DNA of 64,000 bases, taken from assembly GCF_030068605.1 (NCBI RefSeq), contig NZ_JASJOU010000004.1, positions 186,001 through 250,000 on the forward strand. The letters run 5' to 3'. Origin of the DNA: Xanthocytophaga agilis. GTDB taxonomy: Bacteria > Bacteroidota > Bacteroidia > Cytophagales > 172606-1. Under the pieces are notes generated by a model. The model had not been told where the DNA came from. It did no database searches and was given only the letters and a program-made list of their open reading frames with translations. The position numbers and the translations under genes were made by a program. Below, piece after piece: positions 9,975 to 18,704 of this stretch (within the stretch, counting starts at the first letter, position 1; each line of letters starts with the position of its first letter).

Positions 9975-10394
9975 TTAAATGGTGACTAGTTCAGTTTTTG
10001 AAAGGAACTTTTCCCTCTGTACTTCTTCACGATATTGTTTCGGAGTTAATCCTGTGAATCGTTTGAAGAACTTGACAAAATTGGACGGATCGTAGGTTAA
10101 CGCAATGGCTATTTCTGCAATAGGATCAGAGGTTTCCCGTAACCTGGTTTTGGCAATATCCAGAATCTTTTCTTCAAAGAAGTAGCAGGGCGGCTTACCA
10201 GTAGTAAGTTTTATGGTATTACTCAGATGAGTAGGGTGTATGTGCATGATATCAGCAATGTCACGAATCTCAAACATCTCGGTAACCTTACCGGAGATAA
10301 TATCTGCCAGATGTTTGTCTATTTCCTGCAAAAAAGTGGCTGTGATCTCATGTTGTCTGACAAATATTTTAGTAGGGATCTTGGGAGTTGCCAT
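9975..10394 (-). CDS. AraC-type DNA-binding protein, short
   Basis: A 139-residue protein consisting almost entirely of the AraC/XylS double helix-turn-helix domain: first HTH around RDIADIMHIHPTHLSNTIK, second HTH around IAEIAIALTYDPSNFVKFFKR, then the family signature FTGLTPKQYREE. It lacks the usual N-terminal sensor domain, and no remnant of one is seen in the 58 bases upstream, so it is probably naturally short. Located between a serine hydrolase gene and an SDR gene on the same strand; likely regulator of this small group. Confidence 0.9.
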   Translation of the reverse strand: MATPKIPTKIFVRQHEITATFLQEIDKHLADIISGKVTEMFEIRDIADIMHIHPTHLSNTIKLTTGKPPCYFFEEKILDIAKTRLRETSDPIAEIAIALTYDPSNFVKFFKRFTGLTPKQYREEVQREKFLSKTELVTI

Positions 10395-10452
10395 AGAATC
10401 TTTTTTAAGGATATAACTATAATCTATATTGATGTGGGATGGTTCCGGAAAA

Positions 10453-11709
10453 TCATTTTGTTTCGGGAAACGCCTCCAATACTCTTTTTACTAGTCCATC
10501 CAGTGCCTTGTTGTCAATCCATCGGGCAACTACGACCAGTTCATGCTCTGGATCTACATAAATCATATTGGTACCATTGCCTATATGGGCAAATGCACTA
10601 ACAGGTGCACTGGGCAGATACTTTTTGTCTGTATTCAGAAACCAGTTCATATACCCATAGGTAGGCTCTGGAGTGGTTGGCGTAAGTGCCTGTGAAACCC
10701 ATTGCGTTGAAATCAGTTGTTTCCCATTCCAGTTCCCTTTATGAAGAGTCAGTAAACCAAACCGGGCCATATCATAGGCGTTGATAAACATACCCCCTCC
10801 CCAGTGACCACCACCACTTACGGATTGCACTGCCTGACCATCCAGCACAATCCAGGCATTGCGGTATCCATTCCAGCGCCATGTATTGGATGCTCCAATT
10901 GGGTCCATAATATAGGTTTTCAGTACCTGAGGCAAGGGTTTTCTCCATACACTTAATGCTGCCAGTGACAAGGCATTTACCCGTACATCATTGTATTCAT
11001 AAACGGTGCCTGGTTTATTGCGTGGACGAGTTTGCCATTCACTGGCATTTGTACTGGGCCTGTCAGCCCATTCAGGTTTACCCCATAAGGTGCCTTCCCA
11101 GTCGCTGGTTTGCCGCAAAAGGTTATCCCAGGTAATCGTTTGGTTATGAGGAGTTGCAAAAGGCCGGATTAATTCGGGTTGTCCAATGTCTTCGGCAGGT
11201 CGGGAAATAGATTGTTGCGGATTATATACTTCAATAGGTGGTACATAGGGTGCTACCGTATCCTGTACACTCCGGATCAGTCCCTGATCCACTGCCAGTC
11301 CTACTACCGTTGATAAGAAACTTTTAGTCACACTGTGTGTCATATCTACTCGTAGAGGTTCACCCCATTCAGCGACGATGTATCCTTTGTATACAATAAT
11401 TCCTGTAGGTGCACCACGATCTGCAAAAGGACCGATACCATCTCCAAAAGGTTCTTTCCCGAAGGTGCGATAGTGATTGGCTTCCATGCTACGAGGAGCC
11501 TGAGTTTCATTCGCAATAGCAAAGGAAATCGCTTCTGAAAGTTTTGTACCATTCAAACCCACTGATTGTGGAGTTTGGTGCTGCCAGCTTTGGGCGGGAG
11601 GAAAATAAGCTGTTTTGATTTTGGCCTTCTGATTCTGGGCGGCTAGCGCTGAAAGAGTTGCTATACCAATCAGCGTATAGAGAAACGGTACAAATAATTT
11701 ATAAGACAT
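10453..11709 (-). CDS. Serine hydrolase, beta-lactamase class C/esterase type
   Basis: Penicillin-binding-protein-like serine hydrolase, exported. An N-terminal hydrophobic signal (about residues 5-24) precedes the catalytic domain. The nucleophile motif SVTK is in THSVTKSFLS, the tyrosine motif appears as YEYN in PGTVYEYND, and a HIG triad (AHIGNG) takes the place of KTG near the C-terminus. These features match the large esterase/beta-lactamase-like family, not a resistance enzyme. The 418-residue length is usual. It is the first gene of the minus-strand group with the AraC and SDR genes; its substrate is not known. Confidence 0.9.
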   Translation of the reverse strand: MSYKLFVPFLYTLIGIATLSALAAQNQKAKIKTAYFPPAQSWQHQTPQSVGLNGTKLSEAISFAIANETQAPRSMEANHYRTFGKEPFGDGIGPFADRGAPTGIIVYKGYIVAEWGEPLRVDMTHSVTKSFLSTVVGLAVDQGLIRSVQDTVAPYVPPIEVYNPQQSISRPAEDIGQPELIRPFATPHNQTITWDNLLRQTSDWEGTLWGKPEWADRPSTNASEWQTRPRNKPGTVYEYNDVRVNALSLAALSVWRKPLPQVLKTYIMDPIGASNTWRWNGYRNAWIVLDGQAVQSVSGGGHWGGGMFINAYDMARFGLLTLHKGNWNGKQLISTQWVSQALTPTTPEPTYGYMNWFLNTDKKYLPSAPVSAFAHIGNGTNMIYVDPEHELVVVARWIDNKALDGLVKRVLEAFPETK

Positions 11710-11760
11710 GGAGTTCGGAAACGGTTGTACGTGTTTTGTTGATTTGCCAGCCGGATAGCA

Positions 11761-12273
11761 CTAAGCTAAAGCAGGCTCTAGTGATTTTTCCATAATGTAA
11801 TCTTCCATCAGAAAGCCATTGCCAATGTCAATATTCTCCTGGCCTGTCACATGAAAGCCTATTCTTTCATAAAACTGAACTGCGGGGTTTTGTCTGTTTA
11901 CATTCAACGACAGGGTTTGTTGGGAATGAGATCTGGCAATAGCCTCTACCTGAGTAAATAGTGCTTTACCAACACCTTTACCTTGGGAAGATGGCAGAAT
12001 GTAGATTTTATGAATCTTGACTTTAGGCTGATTCGTGTAATTGAGTTGATACGATATATAGCCAAAAGTTGTATCCTCTTCCTCTGCCAGTAGAAACGTA
12101 TGACTTTTTTGGGTAATCTGTTCTTCCAAAGAAGGAATGCTGTACATCCAGTCCAGCATATAGGCGATTTGCTCTTTCGATAGGATAGAGCCAAACGTAT
12201 CTGGCCAGGTTTGATGAGCTATTTGTTGAATGGTTTGAAAATCATTGGAAGTAGCTTCCCGTATTTTTATCAT
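11761..12273 (-). CDS. GNAT family N-acetyltransferase
   Basis: Acetyl-CoA dependent N-acetyltransferase. The acetyl-CoA pyrophosphate-binding segment SSQGKGVGKAL (motif A, Q-x-x-G-x-G/A pattern) lies near residue 105, followed by LSLNVNRQNPAVQFYERIGF, which is the usual motif B region (NxxAxxFYE.xGF). The N-terminus IKIREATSNDF is standard. ATG at 12273 is preferred over an upstream in-frame ATG that adds eight residues. Substrate unknown. It follows the serine hydrolase gene's upstream region on the same strand. Confidence 0.93.
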   Translation of the reverse strand: MIKIREATSNDFQTIQQIAHQTWPDTFGSILSKEQIAYMLDWMYSIPSLEEQITQKSHTFLLAEEEDTTFGYISYQLNYTNQPKVKIHKIYILPSSQGKGVGKALFTQVEAIARSHSQQTLSLNVNRQNPAVQFYERIGFHVTGQENIDIGNGFLMEDYIMEKSLEPALA

Positions 12274-12487
12274 AGAAATAGAGGTTTGATATAGCACAAA
12301 GATAGATTTTGGTGAGATTTCGGCTTTGCTTTTTTCATCATTTTTTTACTACCTTTGAAAACACTTTGATAGAAAGTAAAAGCCCGAAACAGGCTTGGAT
12401 ACTACCTGTTTGACTAGTTTGCTACAAGTTGCAAGTAAATTGAAATCCTTGGTAAGAATGCTTTCCTGCTGTGTTGTTTTACAATAA

Positions 12488-12928
12488 ATGACTAAATATA
12501 CTATTTTGAGTATGGATACCAAAAAGCTAGATGCAGCCTTAATTGCTTTAGTTGAAAAGAAAATTCAGCTAAGTAATATGAATTATTCAGATGAACGTTA
12601 CGATGAAGTTGAGGAGCAACTTCATGATATGGAAGATGACTTCATAGATAAATATGGGGATTTTCTGGAAGATGCATTGGAAGAGGTTCATGATACACAC
12701 GATATGGATTCGGAAGTATTACTACCTACAGCTTATCTGGCACAGAAATATGAGAAAGTAGGCCAACACCCTGATGGAAGACCTATCTACGAAGTAGATC
12801 ACAAAGAAGGTGTATGGGTAGAAACAGAGAAATTTCCAGGCAAAGAAGCTCGTCTGGTTTTGATTCCAAGCCCAACACGTTTTGTGCTTTCTGTGGGCAA
12901 ACATCGGGAAGAGGTTTGGAAGGCGTAA
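12488..12928 (+). CDS. Conserved hypothetical acidic protein
   Basis: I do not recognise a named family. The 146-residue protein has a helical, strongly acidic N-terminal half (residues 10-75, many Asp/Glu and regular hydrophobics, likely coiled or helical hairpin) and a beta-rich C-terminal half containing WVETEKFPGKEARLVLIP. No signal peptide, so cytosolic. Start is uncertain between ATG at 12488 and ATG at 12512; the latter begins MDTKKLDAAL and is a natural N-terminus. It ends at a strong hairpin shared with the convergent response regulator. Confidence 0.75.
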   Translation: MTKYTILSMDTKKLDAALIALVEKKIQLSNMNYSDERYDEVEEQLHDMEDDFIDKYGDFLEDALEEVHDTHDMDSEVLLPTAYLAQKYEKVGQHPDGRPIYEVDHKEGVWVETEKFPGKEARLVLIPSPTRFVLSVGKHREEVWKA

Positions 12929-12940
12929 ATTTTCCTTTAG

Positions 12941-12976
12941 TCAGAAAATGGAGAAGCCCTGTTCTCCATTTTCTGA
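12941..12976. terminator. Hairpin terminator between convergent genes
   Basis: Perfect 15-bp inverted repeat (12941-12955 with 12962-12976) with a 6-base loop, placed between the stop codons of two convergent genes. Confidence 0.85.
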
Positions 12977-12980
12977 GATC

Positions 12981-13670
12981 TTATAAGGAAGGGGTTTTTA
13001 GCTTGAACCCTACTCCATGCAGGTTTGTAATTTCTACTGCCGGATCGTTGTTCAGATGTTTTCGCAAACGGGAAATGAATACATCCAGGCTTCTTCCCAG
13101 AAAATAATCATCACTGCCCCATACTTGTAATAAAATCTCCTCCCTTTTTATTGCCTTGCCTGCATTCTTGCACAACAACAGCAATACATCAGCTTCCTTT
13201 TGAGTCAGCGTCTGCACCTGTGACTCATATCGTAAGGTTAGGTTGGGATGGTCAAATACATATTTTCCAAGAGTGTACTGATTTTGCTGATTGATAGAGG
13301 GTTTACTGCGTCGTAACAAAGCTTCAATCCGTAAAGTGAGCTCTTCGATGCTGAAAGGTTTGGTTAGATAATCATCAGCACCTATGCGAAACCCTGTTAT
13401 TTTATCTTCCTTCATGGACTTGGCCGTAAGAAAGATAATCGGAATCTGTGTGTTTTTCTGGCGAATTTCCTGGGCTAAGGTAAATCCATCTTTCCTGGGA
13501 AGCATTACATCCAGTACACAGATATCAAAGTTGAGTTGAGTAAATACATGCCAGCCTTTTTCGCCATCATCACAAAGTGTTACCGAAAATCCCTCCATCT
13601 CCAGGTTGTCTTTGATTACAAATCCCAGGTTAAGATCATCTTCTATCAATAAAATATGTGCTTTGCTCAA
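12981..13670 (-). CDS. OmpR-family response regulator
   Basis: Two-component response regulator. The receiver domain (1-120) has the acidic pair in LLIEDDLN, the phospho-acceptor Asp in CVLDVMLPRKDG, the Thr/Ala in FLTAKS and the Lys in LTKPFSIEEL. The C-terminal winged-helix DNA-binding domain (about 130-228) ends with ISRLRKHL and GVGFKL, as in OmpR/PhoB proteins. It lies 85 bases downstream of the histidine kinase gene on the same strand, its evident partner. No target genes can be named from sequence. Confidence 0.96.
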   Translation of the reverse strand: MSKAHILLIEDDLNLGFVIKDNLEMEGFSVTLCDDGEKGWHVFTQLNFDICVLDVMLPRKDGFTLAQEIRQKNTQIPIIFLTAKSMKEDKITGFRIGADDYLTKPFSIEELTLRIEALLRRSKPSINQQNQYTLGKYVFDHPNLTLRYESQVQTLTQKEADVLLLLCKNAGKAIKREEILLQVWGSDDYFLGRSLDVFISRLRKHLNNDPAVEITNLHGVGFKLKTPSL

Positions 13671-13755
13671 GTATGTAGGTAGGATTTAGTATAAAAAATA
13701 GGTATACGGTCTAATTTCAGCTACAGGGCTTTAAATTTAGATAAGAACACCGTTG

Positions 13756-15039
13756 TTATGCAAGCTTTTCTGTTGTTACTGGTAACCAGATAGTAAAACT
13801 ACTTCCCTGATCAGGTTCACTGGTCACTTTGATCGTACCAGTATGAGCCTTTACAATCAGCCGAACATAATTTAAGCCAAGCCCAAACCCTTTTACATCG
13901 TGTACATTGCCTGTTGGAACGCGGTAAAAACGGTCAAAAATACGTTTTACATGTTCCTGACTGATACCAATGCCATTGTCTTTAACCGTAATACCTATCT
14001 GATCTTTTTCATTTTGGGTAGTGACTGTTAATTCAGGCACTTTGTGATTGTATTTAATCGCATTATCCAGAAGATTGTACAATACATTGGTAATATGGAG
14101 CTTGTCCCCGGAAATTTGGTTGCGAGTAGCCTCAAGGTGTAATTGCAAGGTGCCTCCTTTCTCTGTTAGCGAAAGTTGAAAAGGCTCTGATGCCTGAGTA
14201 ATTAGCTGGTGCAGATCAATAGTTTCTTTCTTCAGTTTTATTTCTTCGTTCTCCAGTGATGCCATCTGAAGTACTCGTTCCACCTGACCTTTCAGCCGGT
14301 TGGCCTCCTGCCCAATGATGGTCGCATAGCTAAGTAAACGTTCCGGAGACTGAGTAATTTTCGGATTCTTTAATACTTCAGATGATATGGAAATGGTAGA
14401 GAGAGGCGTTTTAAACTCATGGGTCATGTTATTGATAAAATCCTGCTGGATTTCCGATAGACGACGTTGGCGCAATACCACAAAGGACGTATACGCAAAG
14501 AAAGAGATTACGATCAATAATACAGCTGACGAAAATATCCAGAACCGCATTTCTCCTACCAGTGCCAGATCTTTATTTACAAACCGGATGCCGAAGTAAT
14601 AGTTGTCACCTGCAATCTTAGGAAATATCTGACTGGCAGTAGGATGGATGTCCTCCTTTCCAAAAACGAAATAATTACCAAAAACTGCCTCATTATTGGC
14701 ACAATCATAAATTATGTACTGGAAGTCTATGCGTATATCCCGTTTTTCGAGTTCATTACGCAGCAGGGTTTTCAACAATTCTTCATCAATTACATCATTG
14801 ACCATCACAACATAGTAATTGGATGATACTTTTTTTATAGATACATTGGATGAGGCAGTATGCTGATTGTAACGCAGAATGGAATGGGCTACCTTGGCTA
14901 GTGCTTCTCTGGCTGTCCGGTCAAATTCTACCTCCCGCACATTAAAAGCCTGCCTGAACCAGAAAACCTGCACCACCACAATCCCAAAGACAGAGAGAGT
15001 TGCCAGAATTATTATAAGCCGAAAGGTACGACGGTTCAT
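13756..15039 (-). CDS. Sensor histidine kinase
   Basis: Membrane histidine kinase. An N-terminal helix (about residues 7-28) and a second one (about 163-185) enclose a periplasmic sensor region of about 130 residues with no recognised domain. The dimerisation/phospho-acceptor domain has MTHEFKTPLS with the phosphorylated His at about residue 207. The ATPase domain shows the N box (LLDNAIKYN), G1 (DNGIGI), F box (IFDRFYR) and G2 (GFGLGL). Length 427 is usual. It is transcribed ahead of the OmpR-type regulator and divergently from the DUF1573 gene. Confidence 0.96.
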   Translation of the reverse strand: MNRRTFRLIIILATLSVFGIVVVQVFWFRQAFNVREVEFDRTAREALAKVAHSILRYNQHTASSNVSIKKVSSNYYVVMVNDVIDEELLKTLLRNELEKRDIRIDFQYIIYDCANNEAVFGNYFVFGKEDIHPTASQIFPKIAGDNYYFGIRFVNKDLALVGEMRFWIFSSAVLLIVISFFAYTSFVVLRQRRLSEIQQDFINNMTHEFKTPLSTISISSEVLKNPKITQSPERLLSYATIIGQEANRLKGQVERVLQMASLENEEIKLKKETIDLHQLITQASEPFQLSLTEKGGTLQLHLEATRNQISGDKLHITNVLYNLLDNAIKYNHKVPELTVTTQNEKDQIGITVKDNGIGISQEHVKRIFDRFYRVPTGNVHDVKGFGLGLNYVRLIVKAHTGTIKVTSEPDQGSSFTIWLPVTTEKLA

Positions 15040-15204
15040 TTGTTATATTTTAGTGTAAAACGCGTTTTCTCAGAGCATTGTATGAATGCAAAGATATAAG
15101 ATCTTGTTTTTAGAAATGAAAAGCTCACATGTATAGAAAGGTACGTTAACATTTCATTAACAATATTTAGAGAATTGTTGAGAGATGGTTTCGGTTTTTC
15201 GCTA

Positions 15205-15212
15205 TACTTTTG
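15205..15212 (+). promoter_or_regulatory. -7 promoter element (TACTTTTG) of the DUF1573 gene
   Basis: TACTTTTG matches TAnnTTTG exactly and lies 53 bases before the ATG. The nearest upstream TTG (15178-15180) is farther away than usual (24 bases), so only the -7 box is supported. Confidence 0.55.
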
Positions 15213-15264
15213 TCCTGTTGAGTAACAATAACAAGTAATTCTTATCTATTAAACGTATATTGTC

Positions 15265-15675
15265 ATGAAAAAAATCGCATTGGCCATCGCATTCCTGTTT
15301 GCTGTTTCTGCAGCTGTATTTGCTCAAACTAAATCTGCTTCTGCTAAAGCTCCTGCTTTCAAATGGGAAAAAACTACACACGACTTTGCTGCTATTCCAC
15401 AAGGAAAGCCAGTAACTGCTGAATTTAAATTCACAAACTCTGGTAGCGCTCCTTTGATCATTTCAGCTGCTCAGGGATCTTGCGGTTGTACCGTTCCTGA
15501 GTATTCAAAAGAACCTATCGCTCCAGGCAAAACTGGTGTAGTGAAAGCTACATTCAATGCTGCTGCAGTTGGTCCTTTCACAAAAACTGTTACTTTGACT
15601 ACCAACGTAGGAACTGCACCAGTAACACTGACTATCAAAGGCGAAGTAAAAAGCAACACAACTCCTGCTAACTAA
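15265..15675 (+). CDS. DUF1573 domain protein, secreted
   Basis: Small exported protein of the DUF1573 family, common and often abundant in Bacteroidota. The signal peptide ends near VFAQ (about residue 20). The DUF1573 beta-sandwich (about 35-130) has the typical HDFAAIPQGKPVTAEFKF start, the SCGCTVPEY motif with paired Cys, and IAPGKTGVVKATF followed by KTVTLTTN. These proteins resemble MSP/ASPM-like Ig folds; function is unknown. A clean promoter element and a strong terminator flank the gene, so it is monocistronic. Codon choice is very regular, consistent with high expression. Confidence 0.92.
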   Translation: MKKIALAIAFLFAVSAAVFAQTKSASAKAPAFKWEKTTHDFAAIPQGKPVTAEFKFTNSGSAPLIISAAQGSCGCTVPEYSKEPIAPGKTGVVKATFNAAAVGPFTKTVTLTTNVGTAPVTLTIKGEVKSNTTPAN

Positions 15676-15762
15676 TATATAACGGTGCGATTTTACCTAT
15701 AGATAAGTTTTGAGATATCAGCTTATTCTTGTAAAAGCGAACAAGATATTTTTAATACAAGC

Positions 15763-15796
15763 AACCAGTGAAGAGGATTCTTCACTGGTTGTTTTA
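15763..15796 (+). terminator. Rho-independent terminator of the DUF1573 gene
   Basis: 10-bp perfect stem (15763-15772 with 15781-15790), 8-base loop, followed by GTTTTATTTTT. Confidence 0.85.
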
Positions 15797-15895
15797 TTTT
15801 TAGGTTTTTGTTGGTAGTATTGAAAGATTGGAACAAAGATTGCGGAAATATAACTAATCTGATATCAGACCTAACTTCAACAACGTTGTATTTTT

Positions 15896-17431
15896 ATGTT
15901 AGCCTTACGTTTTTTCTATATAGTGTGTGGATTGTTATTGACCACAACTGTATATGCGCAAAATATTGATGACTTACTCATTTCTGCCAATGGCAAACTC
16001 AAAAAGAAGGATTATCGGGGAGCATTGACAGAGTATAATGAAGTGCTTGCCCGCGAACCCCAGAATCCACGTGGTCTGGAAGGCAGAGCCATTGTTCAAC
16101 TTGAATCCGGAAACTTGCCTGCTGCCATAGATGATGTAAACAGGTGGTTACGTATCGAACAGAATAACCATCGGGGATATGCATACCGGGGGCTGATAAA
16201 AAGTGAGATGGGAGACACAGATGGTGGATTACGGGACCTGGATAGAGCTATTGCACTGGAGCCAAAGTTTGCAGAGGCATTTTATTACCGTGGTTCTATC
16301 AAGCAGGGATTGGGTGATACAAAAGGAGCTATTGCAGATCTGGAGAGATCCATTGCTGCTAAACCGGAATTTGACCAGGCCTACCAGGATATTATAGGTC
16401 TATATCTGGAGCGGGGAGAGGTGGATAAAGCCATGCCATATCTGCAAAAATCCATGGAGTTAAACCCTAAAAAGAAAGAAAATTATGCTACTAGGGGCAT
16501 GATTTTGGCAAAACAGAAGAAAGTGACAGAGGCTGAGGCAGACTTCACAAAAGCAATAGAGTTGGATTCTGCAGATGCCGATGCCTATTATCAGCGTGGG
16601 CTTTTGTTGAAGGCTCAACAAAAGTACGAGGAAGCATTAAATGACTTCACAAAAGCGGTACAGCTAAAAAAAGAGTTTGAACTGGCATATTATGAACGGG
16701 CAACTATGCAGAATCTGTTGGGAAATTATAAGGAGGCTGTGAATGATTACAGACGTGTAATGGAATTAAATCCTTTTAATCCCAATGTATATTATGATGC
16801 AGCTACAGCCTCTCTGAATATGGAAGATTACAGATCCGCAGAACAATACTTTTCCAGTTCTTTGTCATACAACTACGGAGATGTGGAAGCTACTTATTAC
16901 AGAGGAATAGCACGTAGCCATTTGAAAGATTATAAGGGAGCTGATTATGATTTTTCGCGTGCTATTACATCTAACTATAAAGATGTAAATGTATACAAAG
17001 AAAGAGCATTAGTACGTATGGCCTTGTCCCGTTATGACCAAGCAGCTAGTGACTGGACCAAATACATCGAAAAGAACCCTCAGGATGCACCTGCCTTCTA
17101 CTTCAGAGGAGTTTGTTATTTTAAGCAGTTTCAGTATGATAAAGCTATAACCTCTTTTGATGAGGCAATAAAACTTGTTCCAGATTATGAAAATGCCTTA
17201 TTTGACAGAGCCGCCGCCCGTGCTAATGCAAAAAACTATGATGGAGCTATTGCTGATTATGATAAGGTGTTACAGTTAGATCCTCAATATGCTGCAGCTT
17301 ACTATAATCGAGGTCGGGTGAAGCTGGATAGCAAAAAACAGGATGAAGGATGCAATGACATTCGTAAGGCTATTGAGTTACAGTACAAACCAGACGAAAA
17401 AGTGCTGAAAAAACTAAATTGTAGTCTATAA
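15896..17431 (+). CDS. Secreted tetratricopeptide repeat protein
   Basis: A 511-residue exported protein: signal peptide (to about VYAQ, residue 22) followed by roughly thirteen consecutive TPR units covering almost the entire chain. Repeat hallmarks such as AYYQRGLLLKAQQKYEEALND, with alternating A/Y/G and terminal P-x-F/Y-A-x-A positions, recur every 34 residues. No enzymatic domain is seen. TPR solenoids of this kind act as protein-binding scaffolds in the periplasm. The gene has its own terminator and appears monocistronic. Confidence 0.9.
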   Translation: MLALRFFYIVCGLLLTTTVYAQNIDDLLISANGKLKKKDYRGALTEYNEVLAREPQNPRGLEGRAIVQLESGNLPAAIDDVNRWLRIEQNNHRGYAYRGLIKSEMGDTDGGLRDLDRAIALEPKFAEAFYYRGSIKQGLGDTKGAIADLERSIAAKPEFDQAYQDIIGLYLERGEVDKAMPYLQKSMELNPKKKENYATRGMILAKQKKVTEAEADFTKAIELDSADADAYYQRGLLLKAQQKYEEALNDFTKAVQLKKEFELAYYERATMQNLLGNYKEAVNDYRRVMELNPFNPNVYYDAATASLNMEDYRSAEQYFSSSLSYNYGDVEATYYRGIARSHLKDYKGADYDFSRAITSNYKDVNVYKERALVRMALSRYDQAASDWTKYIEKNPQDAPAFYFRGVCYFKQFQYDKAITSFDEAIKLVPDYENALFDRAAARANAKNYDGAIADYDKVLQLDPQYAAAYYNRGRVKLDSKKQDEGCNDIRKAIELQYKPDEKVLKKLNCSL

Positions 17432-17453
17432 GAACCTTTTTGGATTTTATCCT

Positions 17454-17501
17454 AACAGCCTTTTGAAAGACTTTTTTGCCTCACTCTTTCAAAAGGCTGT
17501 T
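17454..17501 (+). terminator. Hairpin terminator of the TPR gene
   Basis: Perfect 17-bp inverted repeat (17454-17470 with 17485-17501) with a 14-base loop, starting 22 bases after the stop codon. Confidence 0.85.
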
Positions 17502-17687
17502 ATTCTTTACTAGCAAATATGACACAATCAAAACTAGAGGCAATTAGGTATGCTGGCAGACAGATCTTTAGTTTATCTACGAAAAATAGGAGATAGCCAA
17601 TCGACTGTAAAATTAGCTTCTTGAACTTCTACTCTATTTCTATACTTAGAAAGATATATATCCTTATCCTAATTCTAATACAATCCT

Positions 17688-18491
17688 ATGAAAAGACGTG
17701 ATTTTATACAAGCTTCTCTGATAACGGGTACGGTAGCTACTCTCATACCACAAGCAAGTGTTGCCTCTGTAAGTAAGCCTATGCAGCCCAACACTACCTT
17801 TGAGTATTATGAACTACGTACTTATATAGTAAAAAACGGGCGACAAAGAAAGCTGGTAGAAGACTATTTTCAGCAAGCGGCCATTCCAGCTCTGAACAAG
17901 ATAGGCAGCAAAAGCATAGGCGTTTTTACAGAATACTTGCCGCAGGGATTTACCAAGCTTATTGTATTGATTCCGTATGCATCACTCACAGACTTTATAG
18001 AAGCCCCTCAAAAGCTGGTAAAAGATACTGCATACCTGCAGGCAGCAGCTCCGTATTTGAATGCTACTGCTATAGAGCCTGCTTACGAACGAATTGAAAG
18101 TTCATTATTTAAGTCATTTGCTCAGATGCCTGCATTGGAAGTACCGGAGAAAAAGCCTCGTTTGTTTGAATTACGACGGTATGAAAGTCCCAGTGAAATT
18201 ACAGGAAAAAAGAAGATAGAAATGTTTAACGATGCGGGTGAAATTACCATTTTTAAACGTGTTGGCTTGACTCCCGTATTTTTTGGTGAGGCGGTGATTG
18301 GTTCTCATTTGCCTAACCTTACTTATATGCTTGTGTTTGATAACATGGAAGAGCATGACCAGAACTGGAAGAAATTTGGCTCTGACCCAGAATGGAAAAA
18401 AATCAGTTCCATGCCTGAATATAGTGATGAAAAAATTCTTTCAGGTATTACCCGTACGTTTTTAGTGCCTACAGCCTTCTCTCAGATCTAA
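17688..18491 (+). CDS. NIPSNAP family protein with export signal
   Basis: Begins with KRRDFIQASLITG, a twin-arginine-like export signal ending near residue 27. The mature part contains two ferredoxin-like NIPSNAP repeats: the first begins YYELRTYIVKNGRQ (about 40-140), the second LFELRRYESPSE (about 160-262), which is the usual pair arrangement. NIPSNAP proteins are of unclear function; bacterial exported ones are often near sugar or lipid catabolism genes. Here the next gene on the same strand is a secreted PHP-like protein 213 bases away. Codon use is similar to the neighbours. Confidence 0.88.
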   Translation: MKRRDFIQASLITGTVATLIPQASVASVSKPMQPNTTFEYYELRTYIVKNGRQRKLVEDYFQQAAIPALNKIGSKSIGVFTEYLPQGFTKLIVLIPYASLTDFIEAPQKLVKDTAYLQAAAPYLNATAIEPAYERIESSLFKSFAQMPALEVPEKKPRLFELRRYESPSEITGKKKIEMFNDAGEITIFKRVGLTPVFFGEAVIGSHLPNLTYMLVFDNMEEHDQNWKKFGSDPEWKKISSMPEYSDEKILSGITRTFLVPTAFSQI

Positions 18492-18704
18492 GAGATTGTC
18501 TGAATTGTTTATAAGGCAGCGAAAAGGTCAGATTTTTTAGCAAGACGAGTTATTTGTATATAAAGCAATTGCAACATGACTAGCGGCTACTCGCTGAAGA
18601 ATAGGCAAAGGTGTAGGCTAAAAAATGTTTTTACAGCCTTTACAAAATAATTTAGATCACCTCCAAAAGACAAGACGTTTGCCACTTATACCAATCAATC
18701 TCCT